From NCBI GenBank assembly GCA_965140555.1, contig OZ223259.1, positions 2,418,001-2,482,000 of the forward strand: a DNA stretch of 64,000 bases, given 5' to 3'. A program made the translations under genes and the position numbers. The notes under the pieces are model-generated. The model was not told the origin of the DNA, ran no database searches, and saw only the letters and a program-made list of their open reading frames with translations. Below, in pieces: positions 9,401 to 14,700 of this stretch (position 1 is its first letter; every line of letters begins with the position of its first letter). The DNA comes from UBA1351 sp965140555. Lineage in GTDB: Bacteria; Bacillota; Clostridia; Lachnospirales; Vallitaleaceae.

Positions 9401-9551
9401 GACGAAGATGCACCTTCGCTTCAATCGTCCGATTAAAGGCTGGTACCCATGTAATTTGATGGAAGAGGGAGAAGGTGACTTAAGAGAAGTCCCTGTAATT
9501 GAAGTGACATTTAGACCCTTTGAGATAAAAACATTTATTGTTGAACTATAG
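6408..9551 (+). CDS. GH38 alpha-mannosidase
   Basis: A 1047-residue cytoplasmic glycoside hydrolase family 38 alpha-mannosidase, which removes alpha-linked mannose with retention and needs a divalent metal, usually zinc. The metal-binding motif GHTHIDVAWLW is at residues 247-257 (His248 and Asp252 expected ligands), the nucleophile Asp is in WLPDVFGYSWALP (Asp362), and another metal histidine is in NQFHDIIPGSS (His583). The C-terminal half is the usual beta-rich region. There is no signal peptide, so the substrate must be imported, presumably by the preceding ABC system. The ATG at 6408 is preceded by AGGAGG overlapping the permease stop. Length is normal for bacterial family members. Confidence 0.95.
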   Translation: MDATFFYLDQMHKRLTALRELRYRNKRFIHQFAQEVGENKCVNPQPPTYAGNNTIDLGDFWSGRDAYLWLHHEMEIPQAWKDETVVGVFDFGITGIGNNSSFESMLYLDGKEFQGVDTNHQEVFFPLELAGSKAMLDFRLWSGLEGGGKPQTQYHQLKTAFIACLDEATDDLYYFGMNLLESIQVMDEQDPMRYQLQNILVETMKYVDYTNPESESFYESIRRADDYLNQQLSQWEGKQDIDITCVGHTHIDVAWLWRLKHTREKASRSFSTVLRLMERFDEYYFLQTQAQLYDYIKEDFPEIYEAIKRRVAEGKWEPSGSMWVEADCNLTSGESIVRQILYGKKFFKKEFNYENTFLWLPDVFGYSWALPQILKKSGIDTFITTKISWNEVNRMPNDTFTWRGIDGSEVLTHFVTTPDVDSTTKFYTYNGNIKPQIVKGIWNNYRNKDVNQSLLLSYGYGDGGGGVNRDMLENRRRIDKIPSMPRTTTGKVTDYLKTLHSTLNDTKNLGYLPVWDSELYLEFHRGTYTSQAYNKYMNRKMELAYRDAEILSVMEWVEKETSSVYPTTTLEEGWKIILRNQFHDIIPGSSIHEVYEDSREEYTKAASLVEGILREKEGNNQEGVVMNSASWKRSEVIRCNGKEGYALIDSKTHETFPMQDIEGDAYYYVEDMEPVELRKVSFVKEENTELAGQVQSGYKIDDVPFTVGERCLETPYSKIEWNEQGQLIKVYDKTIGANILSGAGNEWQIFEDKPREYDAWELEATIDDKKEIIDDFVGSEVIACGPLLVKIRFRWLYNKTTITQDLIAYHHTERIDFETSVDWQERDKVIKVAFPVDVRGVNARYDIQYGSVERPTHRSTSWDAAKFEVVGHQWANLEEKGLGVALMNNCKYGYDIKDNVMRLTVLKSATFPDPTADQGMQSFTYSLYAHKEAWNESRLVEEAWSLNAPLRVVADRGFDHQEKPFFDIDVDGVMLDAMKKTEDGDKIVLRFHEYHGGKTKMHLRFNRPIKGWYPCNLMEEGEGDLREVPVIEVTFRPFEIKTFIVEL

Positions 9552-9593
9552 AGTTATGATTTTGTTCTTCCCAGGAGATGATTGTTTTTTGAG

Positions 9594-9631
9594 ACAGATT
9601 CATCGGTGCTATATTGTGCCGATGAATCTGT
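9594..9631. repeat. 13-bp perfect inverted repeat after the mannosidase gene
   Basis: ACAGATTCATCGG (9594-9606) and CCGATGAATCTGT (9619-9631) form a strong hairpin, extendable through two G-T pairs. There is no T run on the plus-strand side, so it is only a weak candidate terminator. It lies between the convergent mannosidase and small membrane-protein genes. Confidence 0.6.
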
Positions 9632-9640
9632 AATAGATTC

Positions 9641-9937
9641 TTAGATACCTATCGTTGATGAAGCAATAAAAGTAATCATTATAATAATGAATATTGCAGC
9701 TCTTTTCGACACAAGGCGAATATGTTTCTGGAGCTTTCTCTTGCGTTCTTTCTTGATTTGCTCTTTATTATATCCATCAAACCACATATCAAGAGTGTCT
9801 GGAATTTCCAAATCCTTGTATTTTTCATGTAATGCATCTGTGTTTTCACAGATTTTATCAGTATATTTTTGGGAATGCTTATAAAAAACACTTTGTTTAC
9901 GATTAAGATCTTTCTTTTTTTGTGATAATTCGGTCAT
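9641..9937 (-). CDS. Short membrane-anchored protein, probable truncated anti-sigma factor
   Basis: About 98 residues: a charged N-terminal cytoplasmic part (MTELSQKKKDLNRKQ...), a central LEIPDTLDMWFDGYNKEQ segment, a basic stretch KKERKRKLQKHIRLVSKRA and one C-terminal transmembrane helix (AAIFIIIMITFIASSTIGI). Genes directly after ECF sigma factors with this cytoplasmic-TM layout are usually anti-sigma factors, but those normally continue with an extracellular sensor domain. Here the stop codon comes right after the membrane helix. The start overlaps the end of the sigma gene by 35 bp. ATG 9937 is preferred over 9946 because of the spacing from GAAGGGA. The function is inferred from context only. 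Confidence 0.6.
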   Translation of the reverse strand: MTELSQKKKDLNRKQSVFYKHSQKYTDKICENTDALHEKYKDLEIPDTLDMWFDGYNKEQIKKERKRKLQKHIRLVSKRAAIFIIIMITFIASSTIGI

Positions 9938-10493
9938 TGTTTTCATTCCCTTCGAAATATAGCTTTCTTATAGCCTTAATACCTCTATTTATCCTTACAC
10001 TAACATTATTTTCTGTAGTTCCCAACATTTCGGCTATATCTTTAATACACAGTTCTTCATAATACCGCATCCGAATCACTTCAGAGTATGAAGGATGTAT
10101 TTGATCCATAAGCCCATATATTTCCATCATCAGTTCTTTTTTTAAAAAACCTTCTTCTACTAAATGTTTAGTGTCCTTTAAGGTTCTCATATCATCTATT
10201 GGGATGCTATGTAACATAGGAATTCCCTTTACTTTATCTTTTTTGAAGTAATCTCTACACAGATTCATTACTATACTGACTAAATATGACCGTGTATTCT
10301 TACTTTTCACATCAGATAATTTTTCTAAATGTTTACTTGCCTTAATTATTGCAGTATGAACGATATCTTCTGCAACCTCCGGTTTTTTAACCATATTATA
10401 CGCTGTAAGATATAAATCTTTTTTGTAAGTAGTGTAAATCTCTTCTAAGAAAGATCTTTTATCAAGATCTTCAATCATCATTAAAAAAAACAT
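9903..10493 (-). CDS. ECF-type RNA polymerase sigma factor
   Basis: A 196-residue sigma-70 family protein lacking regions 1 and 3. Region 2 is at about residues 15-80 (EEIYTTYKKDLYLTAYNMVKK, then VAEDIVHTAIIKA and a conserved YLVSIVMNLCRDYFK). Region 4 is at about 125-180 (SYSEVIRMRYYEELCIKDIA, then EMLGTTENNVSVRINRGIKAI). These recognise the -10 and -35 of specific promoters. I chose the ATG at 10493 because GGTGGGG precedes it. A longer frame to 10589 is hydrophobic and has no ribosome site. The gene overlaps the small membrane-protein gene downstream, forming a probable sigma/anti-sigma pair. The surrounding 2 kb is visibly richer in A+T than the flanking sugar loci. Confidence 0.88.
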   Translation of the reverse strand: MFFLMMIEDLDKRSFLEEIYTTYKKDLYLTAYNMVKKPEVAEDIVHTAIIKASKHLEKLSDVKSKNTRSYLVSIVMNLCRDYFKKDKVKGIPMLHSIPIDDMRTLKDTKHLVEEGFLKKELMMEIYGLMDQIHPSYSEVIRMRYYEELCIKDIAEMLGTTENNVSVRINRGIKAIRKLYFEGNENNDRIITKKERS

Positions 10494-10622
10494 TTTCCCC
10501 ACCTCATTTTTATAATGCATATATGACAAATCTTTATCACTATATAATATCATAAAAATATAAAGGGAAAAATATAATTTAATAGTCAATCCTTTTCCAT
10601 ATGCTCAGAAATTTAGATAAAC

Positions 10623-10662
10623 AAAAAAAGGGGCTGTTGCACTAAATAATACAACAGACCCT
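10623..10662 (-). terminator. Rho-independent terminator, minus strand; IS-end-like sequence
   Basis: On the minus strand GGGTCTGTTG pairs with CAACAGCCCC and is followed by seven T. It would end the transcript of the two small genes at 10832-11355 before the sigma gene. The plus-strand sequence GGGGCTGTTGCACTAAAT resembles, from memory, the outer ends of IS1182-like elements, so it may be a relic of one. No transposase remnant is recognisable. Confidence 0.7.
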
Positions 10663-10831
10663 TAACATTAACCCCATTCGCAGAAATAGTACATTTGGTA
10701 GGTGAATAAAACCTCGTAATTTCTTGTAAATTTAATATTACCACTATGTAATAAATTAGTAGAGAATGACAGTAATTATTACTAGAAGAAATACTCAAGA
10801 ACGTCCTTTAGGCGTCTTGAGTGAGGTCTTT
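10663..10831. other. Non-coding AT-rich stretch with an imperfect hairpin
   Basis: With the terminator and the leader of the sigma gene, this makes up a gene-free stretch from 10494 to 10831. It holds an imperfect hairpin at 10793-10822 (ACTCAAGA pairing with TCTTGAGT, inner arms bulged). That hairpin is followed on the plus strand by TTTTT, which reaches the stop codon of the minus-strand gene at 10832. It may serve as a 3' end for that gene. I see no conserved coding sequence. Confidence 0.4.
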
Positions 10832-11104
10832 TTATAATTTATTCATCTTCATGCGATTAATTTCCAAACAAGTAAGTGAAGCAAAACCATAAATAATAAA
10901 AGCTTTACCAATAAAGATTAATACATCATAGTTTTCGTAAAGATACAACTGTCTTTCATCATCTGAATAAGAACCTCCATGCGAATTAATTAGTCTATCA
11001 AATAACATAAAGGAAAAATCAGGAGCAATGAAAAGAATTGCAATACCAACTGTAATTAGTCCTATATATATAGCTACTTTGACTTTAGTTGAAATTGACT
11101 TCAT
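10832..11104 (-). CDS. Small membrane protein of unknown function
   Basis: A 90-residue protein with two predicted membrane helices, one N-terminal (VAIYIGLITVGIAILFI) and one C-terminal (VLIFIGKAFIIYGFASLTC). Between them is a polar loop of about 40 residues with HGGSYSDDERQLYLYENYD. I do not recognise a family. The start ATG overlaps the stop of the upstream gene (TAATG), so the two are translationally coupled and probably work together. Base composition is AT-rich compared with the flanking catabolic genes, suggesting acquisition with the sigma-factor region. Confidence 0.5.
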   Translation of the reverse strand: MKSISTKVKVAIYIGLITVGIAILFIAPDFSFMLFDRLINSHGGSYSDDERQLYLYENYDVLIFIGKAFIIYGFASLTCLEINRMKMNKL

Positions 11105-11355
11105 TATATTGCCCAAGGCCAATCAATTGGTGATTCTTCATGATTTGAAGTAGACTCATGAGTTTTGTTATAATCGGCAAATCTTTTTGTCCCTTGATCT
11201 CTAACCCATGAGTTTGTAGCATATTCCCACGTGTCCTCAGTATAGCTACGAGTAACTTTCGACCTAACCTCATTTGCTATACTTGAATTAAGGTTATCCA
11301 TACTTAACCAAGAAGTGCTGTAAGTGACATATTGTACTTCATTCTTATATCTCAT
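11104..11355 (-). CDS. Small polar protein of unknown function
   Basis: An 83-residue protein without membrane segments or cysteines, rich in Ser, Thr, Asn and aromatic residues (TSWLSMDNLNSS, TEDTWEYATNSWVRD) and ending in PIDWPWAI. GGAAGGAA lies 8-9 bases upstream of the ATG at 11355, which supports translation. Its stop codon overlaps the start of the next gene, forming a two-gene unit. It could be the remaining C-terminal part of a longer protein, but I see no signal peptide or extended frame upstream. No function is proposed. Confidence 0.45.
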   Translation of the reverse strand: MRYKNEVQYVTYSTSWLSMDNLNSSIANEVRSKVTRSYTEDTWEYATNSWVRDQGTKRFADYNKTHESTSNHEESPIDWPWAI

Positions 11356-11640
11356 TTTTTCATTTCCTTCCCAAGTTTCACAATTATCTTTATGTTGTAA
11401 TTCGAGTTATGCCTAAGTCTATCAAACTCTACATAGTACTAACTGAAAAAAAGGATATTTCTTACACTTGAATCCGAAATTTTTTCGGCGAAGCCAGTTG
11501 CTTGAAATTATTTTCTCATCGACTGGAGGGGGGGATATTACGTTCCTAAAGGAATATGAAGTCTTTTTCTTTTTTGATTAAACAGGTATAATAGAAGGAA
11601 CAAGATGGACCACCATAGGGCTGAATACGAAGGAGACGTT

Positions 11641-12603
11641 ATGGATCAACGGTTATTAGAAGAGTTGGCGGTTTTGTCAAAGGAAGAGCAAGAGGCGTTG
11701 CGGGGTAAGCGTGAGATAAGTAGTGAACTGTATATGAGTCGGCCGGATACCGGTGTCATTAATAGTAAGATGCTATTAGAAAAGGGAAAACTCATTACGG
11801 TACGTACACATACTCGTTTTGTTCATTTTCCCAAGCATAGCCATAATTATGTGGAAGTGGTTTATATGTGTCAAGGGAGTACGACACACCGGATCAATGG
11901 CGAAGAGGTGGTATTATCAAAAGGAGAGCTCCTATTTTTGAATCAAAATGCCATGCAAGAAATTATGCCTGCGGGGGAAAAGGATATTGCTGTAAATCTT
12001 ATCATTCTCCCGGAGTTTTTTGATCAGGCGTTACGGATGTTAGGCGATGAGAAGAACTTGGTTCGCGATTTTATTATCGGTTGCTTGAATCGTAGCGATA
12101 GCGATGTAAGCTTTCTACACTTTCATGTAACCGATGTATTGCCTATTCAGAATCTTGTGGAGAATCTCATATGGACCTTGCATAACAAACAACAAAATGA
12201 TCGTCAATTGAATCAGACAACCATGGGATTATTGTTTATGCAATTGATTAACCATGTTGACAAATTAAAGACAGGGGCCAATGCACTGGACCATGAAATT
12301 CTAGCCAAAGTCTATCAATTTGTTGAAGAACACTATCAAGACGGTGAATTATCTGAACTAGCCAATACACTAGGCTATGATTTATATTGGTTATCCAGGC
12401 GAATAAAAAAACTGACGGGCCAGACGTATACAGAGTTGGTTCAACAGAAGCGGTTACAACAAGCGGGATTTTTGTTGGAAAAAACTACGATGTCTGTGGC
12501 AGATATCGGATATTTGGTAGGCTATAGTAACACCAGTTATTTTTACAGACTGTTCAAAGGGGTTTATGGGAAAACACCGCGAGAATATCGGAAAAAGCAC
12601 TAA
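11641..12603 (+). CDS. AraC-family transcriptional regulator with cupin sensor domain
   Basis: A 320-residue regulator. Residues about 60-140 form a cupin-like sensor (HFPKHSHNYVEVVYMCQGS, then HRINGEEVVLSKGELLFLNQ). The C-terminal 100 residues are the AraC double helix-turn-helix (VEEHYQDGELSELANTLGYD and SVADIGYLVGYSNTSYFYRL, ending FKGVYGKTPREYRKKH). I chose the ATG at 11641 because AAGGAG lies 5-10 bases upstream. The target is unclear, since neither neighbour is an obvious sugar operon. The gene could act on the mannosidase locus or the LacI-controlled operon, or at a distance. Confidence 0.9.
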   Translation: MDQRLLEELAVLSKEEQEALRGKREISSELYMSRPDTGVINSKMLLEKGKLITVRTHTRFVHFPKHSHNYVEVVYMCQGSTTHRINGEEVVLSKGELLFLNQNAMQEIMPAGEKDIAVNLIILPEFFDQALRMLGDEKNLVRDFIIGCLNRSDSDVSFLHFHVTDVLPIQNLVENLIWTLHNKQQNDRQLNQTTMGLLFMQLINHVDKLKTGANALDHEILAKVYQFVEEHYQDGELSELANTLGYDLYWLSRRIKKLTGQTYTELVQQKRLQQAGFLLEKTTMSVADIGYLVGYSNTSYFYRLFKGVYGKTPREYRKKH

Positions 12604-12631
12604 TCTGAATGATATATGCGAGAGGAACGTT

Positions 12632-12660
12632 TTGACAAGTAAACTTGGCAAGAGTATAAT
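12632..12660 (+). promoter_or_regulatory. Perfect consensus promoter overlapped by an operator
   Basis: TTGACA (12632-12637), 17 bases, TATAAT (12655-12660). The -35 and spacer lie inside the first copy of a 19-bp repeat whose core CAAGTAAACTTG is a perfect palindrome. Confidence 0.9.
12633..12651 (+). promoter_or_regulatory. Operator copy 1 (XRE autoregulation candidate)
   Basis: TGACAAGTAAACTTGGCAA, a 19-bp sequence repeated exactly at 12667-12685, 34 bp start to start. It covers the promoter spacer, so a bound repressor would block RNA polymerase. The nearest DNA-binding protein is the XRE regulator encoded by the same transcript. Confidence 0.75.
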
Positions 12661-12666
12661 AACTTA

Positions 12667-12685
12667 TGACAAGTAAACTTGGCAA
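12667..12685 (+). promoter_or_regulatory. Operator copy 2, adjoining the ribosome binding site
   Basis: An exact second copy of TGACAAGTAAACTTGGCAA, in the 5' untranslated region immediately before AAGGAG. A related half-match CAAGTTTACC occurs at 13244-13253, beyond the regulator gene. Confidence 0.75.
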
Positions 12686-12699
12686 AAAGGAGAATGTCT

Positions 12700-13017
12700 A
12701 TGAATAATGATGAGATTATTGAACGTTATAAAAATGAAGGCGTCGATGAGGGAAGAGATAATATTAACCAATATGGTGATACCAATGGATTTTATGCTCT
12801 GTGCGGTTTGGCATTAGTATTAACGTTGTATAAAGTATGGATGGAACAGCCTTTTGGCGATGTGTTTTCTCTTTTGTTTGTTTTTTTATCCGTGGGATCA
12901 TTTTTCCGATATAAAAAGAAAAAGAGTAAGGGGCACTTATGGGCGTTCGTAGTTTATGGACTAGTCTGTTTAGCTTCATTAGTTTGGTATGTGTTCGTTA
13001 CGGCGGGAATAGTATGA
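12700..13017 (+). CDS. Small membrane protein paired with an XRE regulator
   Basis: A 105-residue protein with a hydrophilic, acidic N terminus (MNNDEIIERYKNEGVDEGRDNI) and three predicted membrane helices (FYALCGLALVLTLYKVW, FSLLFVFLSVGSFF and LWAFVVYGLVCLASLVWYVF) separated by a basic loop (RYKKKKSKGH). Such genes commonly sit upstream of a short XRE regulator in Bacillota, and the membrane protein's role is unknown. I chose the ATG at 12700 because AAAAGGAG ends 7 bases upstream. The stop codon overlaps the start of the regulator (ATGA), so the two are coupled. A function as a target or antagonist of the regulator is only inference. Confidence 0.75.
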   Translation: MNNDEIIERYKNEGVDEGRDNINQYGDTNGFYALCGLALVLTLYKVWMEQPFGDVFSLLFVFLSVGSFFRYKKKKSKGHLWAFVVYGLVCLASLVWYVFVTAGIV

Positions 13018-13223
13018 ATGATGAATTAATTTTGTACAACAACTTGAGAGAAGCTAGAAGAGAAGCGAACTTATCTCAAGCACAATTGGCTAAGAGGATC
13101 GGTGTTTCCAGGAATACCATCAGCTCTATTGAAACCTTGCAGTTTAATCCCACAGCTAAACTAGCCTTAATTTTATGCATCGCCCTAGATAAGAAGTTTG
13201 AAGAATTGTTCTATTTTGAATAG
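13014..13223 (+). CDS. XRE-family helix-turn-helix regulator
   Basis: A 69-residue protein consisting almost only of a Cro/CI-type helix-turn-helix (NLREARREANLSQAQLAKRI, GVSRNTISSIETLQFNPTAK). It ends with LDKKFEELFYFE, the typical C terminus of this short regulator family. The ATG at 13014 overlaps the stop of the membrane-protein gene by four bases. With the two palindromic repeats at the promoter of the transcript, this is a likely self-repressing two-gene unit. The stop codon lies within the left copy of a short direct repeat that flanks a MITE-like insertion. Confidence 0.9.
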   Translation: MNDELILYNNLREARREANLSQAQLAKRIGVSRNTISSIETLQFNPTAKLALILCIALDKKFEELFYFE

Positions 13224-13226
13224 ATG

Positions 13227-13344
13227 ATTAGGGCGTCAAAAGCAAGTTTACCTAAATTCATATACAATATATAGATTACGTAGAAGCGTTCGTAACAATA
13301 TATTGTATGTGAAAGTTCAACTATATGCGTTTGATGCTCTAATC
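13227..13344. mobile_element. 118-bp MITE-like element with terminal inverted repeats
   Basis: The ends GATTAGGGCGTCAAA (13227-13241) and TTTGATGCTCTAATC (13330-13344) are inverted repeats with two mismatches in 15. A second inner pair follows: TTCATATACAATATA at 13258-13272 against TATATTGTATGTGAA at 13300-13314 (one mismatch). Immediately outside both ends is AATAGAT (13220-13226 and 13345-13351), as expected for a target-site duplication. It carries no coding sequence. It sits exactly between the convergent xre and lacI genes and could also act as a bidirectional hairpin terminator. Confidence 0.65.
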
Positions 13345-13356
13345 AATAGATGATTA

Positions 13357-14334
13357 TTATGTGGTATCGCCTTTTATTAACCTCACAGAAAGTTGCTGAT
13401 TATAGACCTCTTTCTTCTCAACAAGAGAAATAATGCCTTTAGCCAATAGATCCCCAAGGGTGTCAATGGGTTGTGCAATCGTTGTCAGCTTAGGGGAAGC
13501 TAGAATTTGGGAAAAAGGAGAGTGGTCGTACCCGACGATTTTTATATCGTCGGGTACTTTTATATTGTTTGAATGACAATACAGATATAAGGCGTAGGCA
13601 AGTAAGTCATTACTGCAAAACACACCGTCATAATAATCCAGCATAGGTCCGATGGTTGTCTGAATATAGTTGACGTAATAATTGAAATCCAAATGTGTAT
13701 AGGTGTAGTCGACAACGGAATAGTCCACATGGTTTTTGTTGCATGTTACTTGAAAAGCATCGGAACGTCGGTTGGCTAATATGCTTAGCTCGAGAGGTCC
13801 GGAGATATGAAGAAGGTGTTTACATCCTGAGTCAATAAGATGTTGGGTAGCAAGTTGACCACCTAGAAAGTTATCGGCTGTGACATAAGGGATATTGTCG
13901 ATGTATCGTTCAAAGGTGATTAAAGGTCTTTTGAGTTCTTTGTAATCACTTAATTGCGAAGCATGACTTCCCATGATAATGCCGTCAACGCGATTTTCTT
14001 GAAGCATTTGGATATAACCCTTTTCTTTGGACTGGTTATTCAAAGAGTTGCATAATATAATTTTGTACCCGTTTTTTCCGCAGGTATCTTCAATGCTACG
14101 GACAAGTTGAGCAAAGAAGGATAGAGAGGAATCGGGAATAATCACACCGATTAGGAAGGACTGTTTCTTTGATAAAGCCCTAGCGATTTGGTGAGGATGG
14201 TAATCCAAGTGTTTCATAGCAGAATACACCTTTTCTTTGGTGGCTTCACTAATATAGCCTTTATTATTCAAAACCCTTGAGACCGTGGTGATCGATACAC
14301 CTGCCTCATTAGCGACATCTTTTATTGTACTCAT
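13357..14334 (-). CDS. LacI-family repressor of the fructoside operon
   Basis: A 325-residue LacI/GalR repressor. The helix-turn-helix and hinge are at residues 1-60 (MSTIKDVANEAGVSITTVSR, then VLNNKGYISEATKEKV). The sugar-binding core follows, with VDGIIMGSH, FCSNDLLAYALYLY and IKIVGYDHSPFSQILASPKLTTIAQP. It is transcribed divergently from the importer/kinase-phosphorylase/GH32/GH172 operon, and two identical 17-bp elements with a TGNNAAC-N-GTTNNCA core lie between them. The likely role is repression of that operon until its imported sugar or a product binds. Length is normal and the gene looks intact. Confidence 0.92.
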   Translation of the reverse strand: MSTIKDVANEAGVSITTVSRVLNNKGYISEATKEKVYSAMKHLDYHPHQIARALSKKQSFLIGVIIPDSSLSFFAQLVRSIEDTCGKNGYKIILCNSLNNQSKEKGYIQMLQENRVDGIIMGSHASQLSDYKELKRPLITFERYIDNIPYVTADNFLGGQLATQHLIDSGCKHLLHISGPLELSILANRRSDAFQVTCNKNHVDYSVVDYTYTHLDFNYYVNYIQTTIGPMLDYYDGVFCSNDLLAYALYLYCHSNNIKVPDDIKIVGYDHSPFSQILASPKLTTIAQPIDTLGDLLAKGIISLVEKKEVYNQQLSVRLIKGDTT

Positions 14335-14466
14335 AATCTACCAACTTTCAGTTATTGTATACGTACATCAAAGGACTTTAGGCAATTGTCCTTTGAATCA
14401 TTATAGTACAAAAATTATAGCATCTTTGATAGGGAGAAGCAACTGAGGAGCTGATAAAATGACATG

Positions 14467-14483
14467 CATGAAAACGGTTGACA
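14467..14483 (+). promoter_or_regulatory. LacI-type operator, distal copy
   Basis: CATGAAAACGGTTGACA, identical to 14630-14646, 163 bp upstream of it. It is embedded in a longer inverted repeat (TGACATG left, CATGTCA right). The inner TGAAAACGGTTGACA is an odd-centred palindrome of the LacI operator kind. Two spaced copies suggest repression with DNA looping. Confidence 0.7.
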
Positions 14484-14629
14484 CATGTCAGACAACTCCT
14501 CAAAGAAATTATTTTGTAACAACATAAAAAACATAGTGAAAAGTAAACGTAATGCCCTAAATAACGCGTCTTTTGATGGATTTAGTGTGTAATATATATG
14601 TTGAGAATATAAAAATAATAAATAATGTA

Positions 14630-14646
14630 CATGAAAACGGTTGACA
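14630..14646 (+). promoter_or_regulatory. LacI-type operator, proximal copy over the -35
   Basis: CATGAAAACGGTTGACA, whose last six bases are the TTGACA -35 hexamer of the operon promoter, so a bound repressor would exclude RNA polymerase. Confidence 0.75.
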
Positions 14647-14669
14647 TATAGATATAATATTGGTAAAAT
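14641..14669 (+). promoter_or_regulatory. Promoter of the fructoside operon
   Basis: TTGACA (14641-14646), 17-base spacer, TAAAAT (14664-14669), about 32 bp ahead of the lipoprotein start. The rest of the 366-bp intergenic stretch (14335-14700) holds the distal operator and the probable lacI promoter (minus-strand TATAAT near 14401). I see nothing else in it. Confidence 0.8.
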
Positions 14670-14700
14670 TGCATTATAAAAAATAATGGAGGTTGTAGTT

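Noticed and set aside
10613..10798. Minus-strand open frame of 61 codons
   Set aside because: Its end is the terminator hairpin itself (YYLVQQPLFLFI is the translated stem), and there is no ribosome site.
12633..12685. Repeats as a possible CRISPR array
   Set aside because: Only two copies, 34 bp apart, with palindromic core and promoter overlap; better explained as operators. No cas genes are in the window.
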